From: Chroococcidiopsis sp. CCMEE 29
GTDB lineage: Bacteria > Cyanobacteriota > Cyanobacteriia > Cyanobacteriales > Chroococcidiopsidaceae
Length of the DNA: 64,000 nucleotides
Assembly (NCBI RefSeq): GCF_023558375.1
Contig: NZ_CP083761.1
Coordinates: 1,725,001-1,789,000 of the forward strand
Reading direction: 5' to 3'
Both the position numbers and the translations under genes were made by a program. Positions 17,098 to 25,868 of the stretch are shown here, piece by piece (the first letter of the stretch is position 1; each line of letters opens with the position of its first letter). Below the pieces are notes generated by a model. That model searched no databases. It was not told where the DNA came from and was given only the letters and a program-made list of their open reading frames with translations.

Positions 17098-19221
17098 CTA
17101 TAAGTTTGAAGTTGTTTTTTCTACTGTCTCTAGAGCATTAAAAGCCGCCTGGATCAGGTTATGGAATGGTTGAGAAAGATCAACTTCTTTGGCATCTTCA
17201 CGCTTAGTTCCTAAAAAGCCAGTTGATTTCCCGGGTTGAACCGCGAGTACCTGACCCTGAGAGTTGCGAATTCTTAATTCCGGGGCAGAATTGTTTTGAA
17301 AGATGCCACAAGTATAGCAGCGCTGTTGATGGTGGAATTGAGCTTTTAAGCTAAGACCCGCTGATTGGAAAAGCGGGTGGAATATTGCTCCTAGAGAGGA
17401 ATCCCCTGGCAGTCGCACACCTAGTAATTCTAACTCAATGGTGGTGCTGCCATTCCACGTGTTTTCTCGCAGTCGGTAGGCGAGATCGACTCGTGGTGGT
17501 AGAGGGAAGTAGTCGCGCCAACGCCAAGCCATCGCTTTAATCTTAACTGGCTGAGTCCCATTGTCTTGTGCAACTGTCAGCTTGATGTGACCTTTGCCAA
17601 CAATTTGCTGTTCAACTACTTGGACATTGGGCGTCCAGAATAGGGGATCGGGGTTTTCAATCCCACAAGGGTGGAGGGCATCTAGCTGTTTGTAAAGTTG
17701 AAGATCAATTTGATGTAAGTTGGCTTGGGCGTCAATTTTTATCAGTGGTTTGAGGTGTTCTGGCTTCAGCATCCTATTGGCAAACTGACTCAAGCGCGAT
17801 CGCAAGGCATCTAAATTTTCAGCTGGCAGTGAAAAGCCTCCAGCTGCTTTGTGTCCGCCAAATTTACCTAATAAGTCGTGACAGAATTCCAGCGCTTCAA
17901 ATACATGAAACTCAGGAATACCCCGCGCTGAACCTCGGATGTGGTGCTGGTCTTCATAAGTGCCAATAAATACGGGGACACCGTAGCGTTCTACCAAACG
18001 GGAGGCAACAATGCCAATAACGCCGTGATGCCAGTTAGGCTGGACAATGAGTAAAACGCGCTCTTGCTGCAAGTCCAGCTGACTTTGCTCAAAATAGGCG
18101 ATCGCCTCTTGTTCAATTTGCTCGCAAAGTTGCTGGCGGTGCTGGTTAATTTGTTCGCACTGCATTGCCCGTTCCAGAGCTAACCCCATATCGTCTGTAG
18201 TCAGCAACTCAATCACAATTTGAGGATCAGCAAGCCTACCTACCGCATTAATCCGGGGACCAAGCCGAAAGCCGATATCATCGGGCTTGAGGGATTTTGG
18301 ATTTTGGATTTTAGATTTTGGATTAGAATTCTGTTTGCCCTGCTCCTCTACACTACTGCTTCCTTGTACTCCCGCCACCTGAATCAAAGCTTGTACTCCA
18401 GCTAACTGGGACTGCGGTAGCTGTCGCAACCCACGTTTAACCCAGCGACGATTCACACCTGTTAAGGGGGCAAGATCGGCAATTGTTCCCAATGTAAATA
18501 GTTCTAGCAGCGGCTTGACTAAACCCTTAATTTGACCGAGTTGTTGGGCGAGAGACACTGCAAGGATGTAAGCAACTCCGACACCAGCAACACCCCGATA
18601 AGGTGAAGATTCCGGAATGAGCTTGGGGTTGAGGATAGCGTCAGCTGGGGGTAGTCGTTGTGGGATATCGTGGTGATCGGTAACGATCACCTTTAGACCT
18701 AGTTCTCGCGCTCTGGCAATTGGTTCAAAGGCTGAAATGCCGTTATCTACGGTTAAAATTAGCTCAACACCTTCACGATGAAATTCTTCGACGATTCGCT
18801 GATTAATGCCATAGCCTTCATGCATTCGGCTGGGAATGGCGTAATCAACTTGAGCACCTAACCACCGGAGCGATCGCAGCAATAAAGCAGTGCTAGTCAT
18901 GCCATCAGCATCGTAGTCACCACAGATAGCGATTTTGTGTTGAGAGGCGATCGCTTTCTGTAACAACTCTACACTATGGGCAAGATCCGGAAATTCCTCT
19001 AGAGGCGAAGGTAAAACCTGGGCCTCTGGCTCTATAAATACTTGTGCTTGTTCCAGCGTTTGAATGCCTCGGTTAACTAGCAGCTGGCTGACTATGGGTG
19101 ATAGTTGGGTAGCCTCAGCTAGCTGTGTAGCCAATTCAGTCTGAGCAGGGTAAATCTGCCAGCGCTGATTGGGCAACCGTTGAGCGCGACGAGGCAATTC
19201 CGGTGTGAGTTGATATAGCAC
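17098..19221 (-). CDS. recJ: Single-stranded-DNA-specific exonuclease RecJ
   Basis: 707 residues. The DHH core has GDYDADGMTSTAL (about 101-113) and TDHHDIP (181-187). DHHA1 has GGHKAAGGFS (near 465), followed by the OB domain and a cyanobacterial C-terminal extension with a Cys pair (RCYTCGIF). It degrades 5' single-stranded DNA in recombination and mismatch repair. Between DHH and DHHA1, residues about 290-310 carry a low-complexity insert ([13 protein letters not shown]) encoded by a TCCAAAA heptamer repeat, absent from the normal family fold. Confidence 0.95.
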   Translation of the reverse strand: MLYQLTPELPRRAQRLPNQRWQIYPAQTELATQLAEATQLSPIVSQLLVNRGIQTLEQAQVFIEPEAQVLPSPLEEFPDLAHSVELLQKAIASQHKIAICGDYDADGMTSTALLLRSLRWLGAQVDYAIPSRMHEGYGINQRIVEEFHREGVELILTVDNGISAFEPIARARELGLKVIVTDHHDIPQRLPPADAILNPKLIPESSPYRGVAGVGVAYILAVSLAQQLGQIKGLVKPLLELFTLGTIADLAPLTGVNRRWVKRGLRQLPQSQLAGVQALIQVAGVQGSSSVEEQGKQNSNPKSKIQNPKSLKPDDIGFRLGPRINAVGRLADPQIVIELLTTDDMGLALERAMQCEQINQHRQQLCEQIEQEAIAYFEQSQLDLQQERVLLIVQPNWHHGVIGIVASRLVERYGVPVFIGTYEDQHHIRGSARGIPEFHVFEALEFCHDLLGKFGGHKAAGGFSLPAENLDALRSRLSQFANRMLKPEHLKPLIKIDAQANLHQIDLQLYKQLDALHPCGIENPDPLFWTPNVQVVEQQIVGKGHIKLTVAQDNGTQPVKIKAMAWRWRDYFPLPPRVDLAYRLRENTWNGSTTIELELLGVRLPGDSSLGAIFHPLFQSAGLSLKAQFHHQQRCYTCGIFQNNSAPELRIRNSQGQVLAVQPGKSTGFLGTKREDAKEVDLSQPFHNLIQAAFNALETVEKTTSNL
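18291..18326. repeat. Heptamer repeat inserted in frame in recJ
   Basis: Four tandem units of GGATTTT/AGATTTT (TCCAAAA in the sense of recJ). This is a short tandemly repeated repeat of the cyanobacterial STRR class. It is translated as [11 protein letters not shown]. The same unit occurs at 25832-25850, 51970-51990 and 54032-54065. Confidence 0.8.
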
Positions 19222-19766
19222 AAATAAGGGACTGGGAACTAGCTAATTATTTTACCCCTTAGTCCTTAGCTTCAACGGGCACAATCCCCGCCCTATGGAA
19301 CGAGTGCTTTTAAGCACGATGTTTCTAGGGTCAAGCATTCATCTCGCCCCGATTGTGGATACAAATGAACAGAATCGTGATGTACGAACACATCACCGCC
19401 TCTAGTGTCGTGCTTATGACAAGCCTCTCGCACAAGTCTTACTTGTCGAAAGCTTACCCGTTTAAAATGCTGGAAAAGAAGATAATAAGGATTAAACCCA
19501 GGCTCCTGATAAATTTACAATATCTTTAAGAAATAAGCAGGAAAAGCAGTAAAACCCTTCATGCTTCAATTGCTACGCTTAGATGAGTAGATGCACCCTG
19601 ATGATCTTAAGAGAGCCACTTTTGTGACTCTCCTTTTTTTTAGCTATCAGGAATGAGAATAAACACAACAGAAAAGAATTTTTGTCACCTTCTCCTGACC
19701 CCTGACCTCTGAACCCGGACCCCTATCTTGGTATAATCCCAAACTAAACATTTATAGGCAGGCATC
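19222..19766. other. Long intergenic region before argJ
   Basis: 545 bp without a recognised gene. A minus-strand frame of about 60 codons (between 19470 and 19290) is open but matches nothing I know. A plus-strand terminator-like hairpin lies at 19611-19641, and a CCTGACC/CCTCTGAACCC repeat tract at 19690-19728, just before argJ. The recJ promoter must lie at its left edge. Confidence 0.4.
19611..19641 (+). terminator. Terminator-like hairpin with T-run
   Basis: GAGAGCCAC and GTGACTCTC form a 9-bp stem (one mismatch) closed by a four-base loop, followed by C and nine T. The orientation fits a plus-strand transcript, yet no plus-strand gene lies upstream for more than 2 kb, so it may end a small RNA. 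Confidence 0.6.
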
Positions 19767-21110
19767 ATGGCAGACTGGCAGGAAATTTCTGGTGGTGTCA
19801 CCGCTCCTAAGGGATATTGGGCGGCGGGAATTGCTGCAGGGCTGAAACCTTCGGGACTTCCAGATTTAGCATTAATTTTTTCTGATGTAGAGGCGATCGC
19901 AGCGGGTGTATTCACGACTTCTCAAGTTCGAGCTGCCCCTGTAGACTACTGTCGCCAAAGCCTGCAAGCCAAGCATAGTGCTCGTGCTATTCTCTGCAAT
20001 GCTGGGCAAGCAAACGCAGCAACCGGCTCCCAAGGTTGGCTCGATGCTCTGGAATGTGCCATGTTGGTGGGACAAGCGCTGAATATTCCATCAGACGCAG
20101 TGCTGCTAGCTTCCACTGGGGTCATTGGTCAACGAATTCGCATGGAGGAACTGCGGAATGGGCTCTCCTCGCTGGTGGCAGCCGCCTCGGAAAACGGTTC
20201 TGATGCAGCGGCACAAGCCATAATCACGACCGATTTAGTAACAAAATCTATTGCCTTAGAAACAACCTTAGGCGATCATCGTCCAGTCCGGATTGGGGGT
20301 ATTGCCAAAGGTTCTGGGATGATTCATCCTAACATGGCGACCCTGCTTGCCTTTGTCACCTGTGATGCCGTTGTTTCACCTTCCTTGTGGCAGCAAATGT
20401 TGAGCCGAGCAGCTGATAAGAGTTTTAATCAAATTACTGTAGATGGCGATACCAGTACTAATGACACGCTGATCGCCCTAGCGAACGGTCAATCTCGTAC
20501 TCCAGCAATTACTGAGATGGGGCAAGAAGCGGAAAAGCTAGAGGCTATGTTAACAGCAGTTTGCCAACATTTAGCCAAAGCGATCGCCCGTGACGGCGAA
20601 GGCGCAACGTGCCTGATTGAAGTACAAGTTTCTGGAGCAACAGATGAAGCAGCTGCCCGTCAGGTTGCCAGAACCATTGCTGGTTCTTCTCTTGTCAAGT
20701 CAGCAATCTTCGGTCGTGACCCTAATTGGGGACGTATTGCTGCCGCCGCTGGACGCGCTGGGGTTCTGTTTGAGCAAGAAAACCTCCAAATAAAGTTAGG
20801 AGATTTCTTCCTCATGGAAAATGGTCAACCCCTCCCTTTTAACCGTAAAGATGCCAGTGCTTATCTCAAACAAAAAGCGACTAGTAAGGCTCCTCAACAA
20901 GGTGTAGCTAGCACTAACATGAGTAATGAATTATTAATGGTTAAGGATGGTGAGCTAAGCGCTTTTGAGCGCAGTGCCGCTAGTGGTTATTTAAAAGACG
21001 ATACAGTCTTAATCTCAGTCAGCATTGGTAATGGTTCTGGATTTGGCATTGCTTGGGGCTGCGATCTCAGCTATGACTATGTGAAGATTAACGCTGAGTA
21101 CACGACCTAA
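19767..21110 (+). CDS. argJ: Bifunctional glutamate N-acetyltransferase/ornithine acetyltransferase
   Basis: 447 residues. ArgJ recycles the acetyl group from N-acetylornithine to glutamate in arginine synthesis. The autocleavage and nucleophile site is KGSGMIHPNMATLLAFV (Thr of MATLL, near residue 194), which yields alpha and beta chains. Earlier blocks NAGQANAATG and STGVIGQ build the oxyanion hole. A 25-residue low-similarity insert (KATSKAPQQGVASTNMS) sits near the C-terminus. Upstream AGGCAGGC is a moderate ribosome site. Confidence 0.96.
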   Translation: MADWQEISGGVTAPKGYWAAGIAAGLKPSGLPDLALIFSDVEAIAAGVFTTSQVRAAPVDYCRQSLQAKHSARAILCNAGQANAATGSQGWLDALECAMLVGQALNIPSDAVLLASTGVIGQRIRMEELRNGLSSLVAAASENGSDAAAQAIITTDLVTKSIALETTLGDHRPVRIGGIAKGSGMIHPNMATLLAFVTCDAVVSPSLWQQMLSRAADKSFNQITVDGDTSTNDTLIALANGQSRTPAITEMGQEAEKLEAMLTAVCQHLAKAIARDGEGATCLIEVQVSGATDEAAARQVARTIAGSSLVKSAIFGRDPNWGRIAAAAGRAGVLFEQENLQIKLGDFFLMENGQPLPFNRKDASAYLKQKATSKAPQQGVASTNMSNELLMVKDGELSAFERSAASGYLKDDTVLISVSIGNGSGFGIAWGCDLSYDYVKINAEYTT

Positions 21111-21131
21111 AATGTAGGCATGATATGAACT

Positions 21132-21161
21132 ACTCCAAGCGCAGGCAAGGCGGCTTGGAGT
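21132..21161 (+). terminator. Hairpin after argJ
   Basis: ACTCCAAGC (21132-21140) pairs perfectly with GCTTGGAGT (21153-21161) around a 12-base loop, 22 bp after the argJ stop. Only a weak T tract follows, so it may be an mRNA-end stabiliser more than a classic terminator. Confidence 0.55.
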
Positions 21162-21320
21162 TTCTGTCGCTTCATTGAGGCAAGTGCTTCATCCCTCCGC
21201 AGTGCTTTCGCTTCTTGGGTGTTGTAGCCTAATCAACGAAAAACGGTAGCTTAGAATAGTCTTAATGGGGCAAATAATAGGTTCTGAGTGTGCTTGTTCA
21301 GTAGAACCTAGGTAAGCGAG

Positions 21321-22220
21321 ATGCAAACACTATTGACACTTTTTAGTAAAGGACGGAGCGAACTTCAGACAGAACTCGACCAGGCGGCTAGTCTTAAGCA
21401 GGTAGTTAAGCTAGTTCAAAACCGACTTGATAGTCTTGAGAAAGCTTACATTGGTGAGCTAAGCGTAACTCAGGTACGTCTAGTTAACTTTTTCTTAGAT
21501 GCGCTGCGGCAGTCACTATCCACTCTCAGTGCAGCCAATGAGACCAAGGTTTTGGACTTAGAGTCTGAGCAACTCGTTACCCAAACTACGCAGTTTTCTC
21601 CCAATAGCTTCATACTGAAACTGCTACAGGCAATTATCTGCGTAGGCATCTTAGTTTCGCTGTTCTCGTTAACTAGAAATGATGCGGGAGCTTGGATGCC
21701 TATTTTACTGATGTCCGTGCTGATCGGACTGGAAATTTCACTCCTATTCAACAAAAATAACCAACCTAGCTCTTTTCAGCCTATAGAAACTCCCAAGCTA
21801 CCTGTAGGAGTGGATAGCAAAGTTCTTCTAGACAACCTTGCTGACGCTCTCAATACCATTGATTTTGCAGTTGCTCAAGTTGAAGAAGTGAATAAACCGC
21901 TTGCATCCAGTGGCTTAGAAGAGTTGACAGAAATCTTGGATATCCTTCAAAGGCTAATGGGTGCGTCATCTCTTGAGAATCCTCTGATGACACTTGAGCT
22001 TGTCAAACTGATTCCACAGATCTTACTCAAACAGGGAATTCGAGTACAAAGCTACCGACCTAACGAGGAACAGAGTGCTCGTGAGTATTTTGATTTTGAA
22101 CCAAGTATTGACTCCTCTGTTAAAGACTACGTGACCCTAACTCCTGCCTTGTTGAAGGGCGAAAGTTTACTCCGACGCGGTCGAGTTATTGAGCCAGTAG
22201 ACGTTAGGGCTAGTGGTTAA
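21321..22220 (+). CDS. Membrane protein of unknown function, paired with an Hsp70-like gene
   Basis: 299 residues. A helical N-terminus of about 90 residues (repeated Leu/Gln, coiled-coil-like) is followed by two close membrane helices (about 98-117 and 125-143), then a long polar helical domain with LEELTEILDILQRLMG. The polar parts probably both face the cytoplasm. I recognise no family. It is 105 bp upstream of the Hsp70-like gene on the same strand, so a shared operon and physical partnership are plausible. No catalytic motif is visible. Confidence 0.7.
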   Translation: MQTLLTLFSKGRSELQTELDQAASLKQVVKLVQNRLDSLEKAYIGELSVTQVRLVNFFLDALRQSLSTLSAANETKVLDLESEQLVTQTTQFSPNSFILKLLQAIICVGILVSLFSLTRNDAGAWMPILLMSVLIGLEISLLFNKNNQPSSFQPIETPKLPVGVDSKVLLDNLADALNTIDFAVAQVEEVNKPLASSGLEELTEILDILQRLMGASSLENPLMTLELVKLIPQILLKQGIRVQSYRPNEEQSAREYFDFEPSIDSSVKDYVTLTPALLKGESLLRRGRVIEPVDVRASG

Positions 22221-22325
22221 ACCACTCGTTGTGTTTAGGGAGAGGGAAGAGAGGCTTTCCTTTTCCCTTGCCCCTTTCCCTCCGAAGAGGGGAATAGGGA
22301 AATTGTATAAGGATTAAGAGAGAGC

Positions 22326-24251
22326 ATGAGTACGCAAGTTACAGAAATAGTTGGGTTTGATTTGGGACACGGTGAAACAGCTGTGGCTAAGGCGAAGGTG
22401 GAGAGCATCGAGACGCCCCAGATGCTTGAAATCAATAATAAGAAGGTTCAAATCACGGCGATTGGTTGGCATCCCGATCTTGGCACTCTTGTTGGCGAAC
22501 AAGCATTAATACATGTTGGTGTCACCCAACTCCAAATCGGTTTTAAACAAAAACTAAACAAAGAGCCAAATTCCAGACAGACAATCCGCAATTTTGTTGC
22601 AACCTACTACCAACTTTTAAAAGCAAGTAGACAGATTGAACTTGGAGGGAATGTCAGCCACTTTTACGTCGGCTGTCCCTCAGGGTGGTCAGCTAGCGAA
22701 CGAGAGGAATACCAAAAGCTCCTCAAGGAAGCTGGGATTGGGCTGGTAAGCGTCGTACCCGAGTCACGGGCTGCGTTAATGCAAGCGAAGGAAGCCGGTA
22801 AGCTCGACTATGACGAAATTAAATCAGCAGTGCTGCTCGTTGATATCGGCTCTTCGACCACGGATTTTACCCTTGTCAAGAGCTTGTCCGAATTTCCACT
22901 TGATTTTGGTTATAACGCCTTGGGAGCATCCCTGATTGACAAGGCTATTTTTGCCCGCACTCTAGCAAACCACGAGCACAGGACATTACTCGAAAAAGTT
23001 TTTGAGGAACATCCGCATCACAAACTACGCTGTGAACTCCAATGTCGTAAAGCTAAGGAAGACTACTTTTCCAATGAACTGCTGTACAACGAGTCTCAGT
23101 CATTTGCACGGGGATTCGAGTGTATCAGTCCACAGCTTTTCTTTATCCCCCAAGTCAACAAAGAGATTATGGAGGAGATCTTGAACCAGCCCTTGCCCCA
23201 ACTGGAACACAAGAGTTGGATTCAAACCTTTCGCCAAGCAGTGAGTGAGGCAAAGGAAAAGCTGGCAACACAAGGCATTGTGCCGAAAGTGCTGTTGATG
23301 ACTGGAAGCGCATCGCGCATGCAGTTCACGCGTCAAATTTGCCAAGAGATCTTTCCCGAATCCGAACTGCGCCCCGATCCAGAACCGGAGCGTTGCATTG
23401 CACTGGGTCTAGCGCGTGTAGGACGATGGGAGCGGCGCGCTGCTGCGTTTAAAGAAGAGGTCAACAAACTCTGCGACTCAGAAAAGCTGAAAGCTCTGAT
23501 TGAAAAACATATTCCAGCTCTGATTGAGTTGCTGATAGAACCACTGTCAGCCGGTGCGATCGCAAATGCAGTCAAACCAAGTTTACAAGACTGGCGAAAT
23601 AACCGCATCCGGACTTGGGCTGACCTAGAAAGCGCCATTGAGCAGCGGTCGGAGCAGTGGCTTAAAAGCAATCAGGCGCAGCAGATCATCAACAATAAGA
23701 GTGTTATTTGGTTTAACAGCAAGATCCAACCTGACTTAGCTGCAGAAACCGATCCCATTTGTCAAAAGTTCCAAATATCTAGAAGTAGCTTGAGGTTTGA
23801 GGGTGGTATCAACCCAGCTGTGGTTAACCCAGAGTTGTTGATTGGAGACGATCTCCTTGCTGCTACAGCAGCGTTGATAGTTAATCTGGTAATTGCTGGG
23901 GGTACTATCGGCAGCATCATCGCTTTGCTACTAACGGGTCACTTGATCTTGCCGATCGCCCTAGTGTATGGTGCAGCATTACTGGGTGAGGGTGTGCGGC
24001 TAAACAGGGAGAAGCTTGAGGACGCGATCAAGAAACAGGTGGATATCCCTGGATGGATTCGTTCTGTTTCATTGGGAGATAGAGCAATTGAAAGTATGTG
24101 TGACAAGATGCATCATGAGTTAGAGGAGAGTTTAAGACAACAAATGACCCAGAAATGGGAGACTTTCGACGAACTGATTGGGAAAATTGGACAAGAGCTG
24201 AAAAAAGCTTTGCATGCCAAGGCAGAAGAGGCAATAATTCTGATCCAATAG
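22326..24251 (+). CDS. Hsp70-family (DnaK-like) ATPase with membrane-prone C-terminus
   Basis: 641 residues. The actin/Hsp70 ATPase fold shows phosphate 1 VGFDLGHGETAVA, phosphate 2 LLVDIGSSTTDFTLV (near 172) and the adenosine motif LLMTGSASRMQF (near 325). The usual DnaK substrate-binding domain is replaced by a helical region. A strongly hydrophobic stretch (about 515-560, LIVNLVIAGGTIGSIIALLL then LPIALVYGAALLG) is followed by an amphipathic tail. It is therefore a divergent Hsp70-like protein that may sit at a membrane. The partner gene lies just upstream. Confidence 0.85.
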   Translation: MSTQVTEIVGFDLGHGETAVAKAKVESIETPQMLEINNKKVQITAIGWHPDLGTLVGEQALIHVGVTQLQIGFKQKLNKEPNSRQTIRNFVATYYQLLKASRQIELGGNVSHFYVGCPSGWSASEREEYQKLLKEAGIGLVSVVPESRAALMQAKEAGKLDYDEIKSAVLLVDIGSSTTDFTLVKSLSEFPLDFGYNALGASLIDKAIFARTLANHEHRTLLEKVFEEHPHHKLRCELQCRKAKEDYFSNELLYNESQSFARGFECISPQLFFIPQVNKEIMEEILNQPLPQLEHKSWIQTFRQAVSEAKEKLATQGIVPKVLLMTGSASRMQFTRQICQEIFPESELRPDPEPERCIALGLARVGRWERRAAAFKEEVNKLCDSEKLKALIEKHIPALIELLIEPLSAGAIANAVKPSLQDWRNNRIRTWADLESAIEQRSEQWLKSNQAQQIINNKSVIWFNSKIQPDLAAETDPICQKFQISRSSLRFEGGINPAVVNPELLIGDDLLAATAALIVNLVIAGGTIGSIIALLLTGHLILPIALVYGAALLGEGVRLNREKLEDAIKKQVDIPGWIRSVSLGDRAIESMCDKMHHELEESLRQQMTQKWETFDELIGKIGQELKKALHAKAEEAIILIQ

Positions 24252-24321
24252 CCTTCTACATTTGCTAATGCCAGAGCAAAGACAAGCACCTTGGAAAACT
24301 ACTTAGCAAGGAAAAGCAGTC

Positions 24322-24927
24322 GTGAATCAACAACGTGAGTTTCCTGACTGGGAACAATTGTATCAAAACCAGCAAGTAGAATCTATGCCTTGGTTCAACC
24401 CAGATCTCGATCCAGATCTTGACCAGGCGTTAACCCGGCTGAACCTCCATACGGGGGCTGCCTTGGATCTCGGCACTGGTCCAGGTACTCAAGCGATGGC
24501 ATTGGCACAGCGCGGCTTTAAAGTCACTGCTACTGATATTTCAGACACCGCTGTAAGTCAGGCTCAAGAGAAAGCCCAAGAAAAGGGGTTGAATATCGAC
24601 TTTCGGCAGGATGATATCCTCAACAGTAATCTTGACAAGACATTTGACTTTGTATTTGATCGTGGCTGTTTCCACGTGCTACTTCCTGCACACAGGCAAG
24701 ATTACGTTAGCACTGTAGCTGGTTTGATTAAGCCTGGAGGTTATCTCCTTCTTAAGTGCTTTAGCCAGTTGGAAACACGCGAGTCAGGTCCTTATCGATT
24801 TACACCCGCCCAAATCCAGGAGATTTTTAGCAGCCGATTCAATGTCATATCGACTGAAGAAACGGTATATCATGGTACCTTAGACCCACTTCCACGCGCA
24901 TTATTCTGTGTTCTAGAAACATCTTAA
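24322..24927 (+). CDS. Class I SAM-dependent methyltransferase
   Basis: 201 residues from a GTG start preceded by AAGGAAA. Motif I LDLGTGPGTQAMALAQRG (about 49-66) binds S-adenosylmethionine, ATDIS is the acidic loop after beta-2, and FVFDRGCFHVL is motif IV. The N-terminus (DWEQLYQNQQVESMPWFNPD) resembles thiopurine/tellurite-type small methyltransferases (TehB or TPMT-like). The substrate is unknown. It is in the same direction as the Hsp70-like gene, 70 bp downstream, but a functional link is not evident. Confidence 0.88.
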   Translation: MNQQREFPDWEQLYQNQQVESMPWFNPDLDPDLDQALTRLNLHTGAALDLGTGPGTQAMALAQRGFKVTATDISDTAVSQAQEKAQEKGLNIDFRQDDILNSNLDKTFDFVFDRGCFHVLLPAHRQDYVSTVAGLIKPGGYLLLKCFSQLETRESGPYRFTPAQIQEIFSSRFNVISTEETVYHGTLDPLPRALFCVLETS

Positions 24928-25017
24928 ATTGCCTGTGCAGAGCATCTGGTAGGGATATTTACAACTCTTTTGAGTGGCGAGTTTTGAGTCTGTGAGACAG
25001 GACCAAAGAGCGATGTT

Positions 25018-25081
25018 TGGAATCCCCCACTAGAATCGCCAGCGCATAGCGCAAAGGGATTTAGTGGTGGGAGGATGTCAA
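25018..25081 (+). repeat. Solo right end of a TnpB-type element
   Basis: TGGAATCCCCCACTA pairs with TAGTGGTGGG (one bulged T) and ends GGAGGATGTCAA, the same layout and nearly the same bases as the right end of TnpB element 1 (5619-5670). No tnpB coding sequence lies upstream, where the methyltransferase gene ends 90 bp away, so this is a relic or a non-autonomous derivative. Confidence 0.75.
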
Positions 25082-25124
25082 TTTGGCTCACTGTTCCAGC
25101 CATACACTCTAATACTAATAGTTC

Positions 25125-25292
25125 TTAATAGCGCCAATCGTTGCCAGACTCGCTATAAGTCGGTAACTGCCGCATTAGTTGTCGCAACACGTCAGTTTTG
25201 GTTCGTTGCGTTTGTTGGCAGTAAGCTTCCAGCGCACTCATTTCCCATTCTGACACCTTAAACGTGATCCATTGTTTTTGGTTCTTTGGCAT
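25125..25292 (-). CDS. Small ribbon-helix-helix (CopG-like) DNA-binding protein
   Basis: 55 residues from ATG 25292, found by reading the minus strand. The N-terminal beta strand KQWITFKVSEWEMSALEAYC is followed by a helix-turn-helix pair (TQRTKTDVLRQLMRQL), the pattern of ribbon-helix-helix repressors, which dimerise through the strand. AAGGAGAAG-like purines are not close, but CTCCTTAATTTATAG lies upstream in complement. It lies 43 bp beyond the solo TnpB right end and reads toward it, which suggests an association with this element class. Confidence 0.7.
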   Translation of the reverse strand: MPKNQKQWITFKVSEWEMSALEAYCQQTQRTKTDVLRQLMRQLPTYSESGNDWRY

Positions 25293-25753
25293 ATACAGAT
25301 TAGATAGATAAATGGAAACTATAAATTAAGGAGAAGTGAAGGTCATAATTTGCCCATGCCAACTAGCTTGCAGTTGCTGGTTCTACATCACCGAAGCAGG
25401 AGTCAGGGAAATAGAGAGCCCCTTGGGAATTCCTATTAGCTGCTGTAAATCTAGGTTGAAGACTTGATTATAAGCAGTCTTGTCTAAGTAGCTGGAGACA
25501 CCTATCCCCTCTCCCAGGGAAGCAACAGTTCACACTCGGTTCCTTCTGTTGCTTCCCTTAGCGCTACTAGCGCTAGCTACATCCAGACAGCCTGGACTAA
25601 TTCTATAGTGTCAGTCAGCATCAATGACGCCCCTAATGACGTCTCAGCTCTAAAACTGGAGTTTACCAATAATAAACAAGATAAACAAGTATAAAATGAA
25701 CAATTTTCCAGAGATATGTTAGCGTTTTCGGTAAATCAGGCTACAGCTAGCTA

Positions 25754-25795
25754 AGCTGTTAAACACCTAATTTGCCTGTTAGGGCAGAGCAGGGG
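25754..25795 (+). repeat. Dispersed 42-bp repeat, copy 1
   Basis: It matches 50540-50581 in inverse orientation at 37 of 42 positions; the 3' 27 bases (AATTTGC.TGTTAGGGCAGAGC..) differ at only one. Confidence 0.75.
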
Positions 25796-25825
25796 AGGCA
25801 GGGGAGGCAGGGGAGGCAGGGGGAG
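25789..25825. repeat. G-rich 9-bp tandem repeat
   Basis: Four tandem copies of CAGGGGAGG, the last imperfect. It follows directly on the dispersed 42-bp repeat and probably arose by slippage from that repeat's GCAGGGG end. Confidence 0.8.
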
Positions 25826-25868
25826 AAAATTCAATCCAAAATCCAAAATTGGTAGGAGAACACTTCCT

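Larger units (their letters stand above)
25293..25868. other. Intergenic region with repeats
   Basis: 576 bp with no gene recognised. Its right third carries a dispersed 42-bp repeat (25754-25795), a G-rich 9-bp tandem repeat (25789-25825) and a TCCAAAA heptamer pair (25832-25850), stacked head to tail next to the end of the AAA ATPase gene. Confidence 0.5.

Noticed and set aside
19290-19470. Minus-strand open frame with HH and GRDE residues suggestive of an HNH remnant
   Set aside because: Too short and without a convincing motif; random open frame is as likely.
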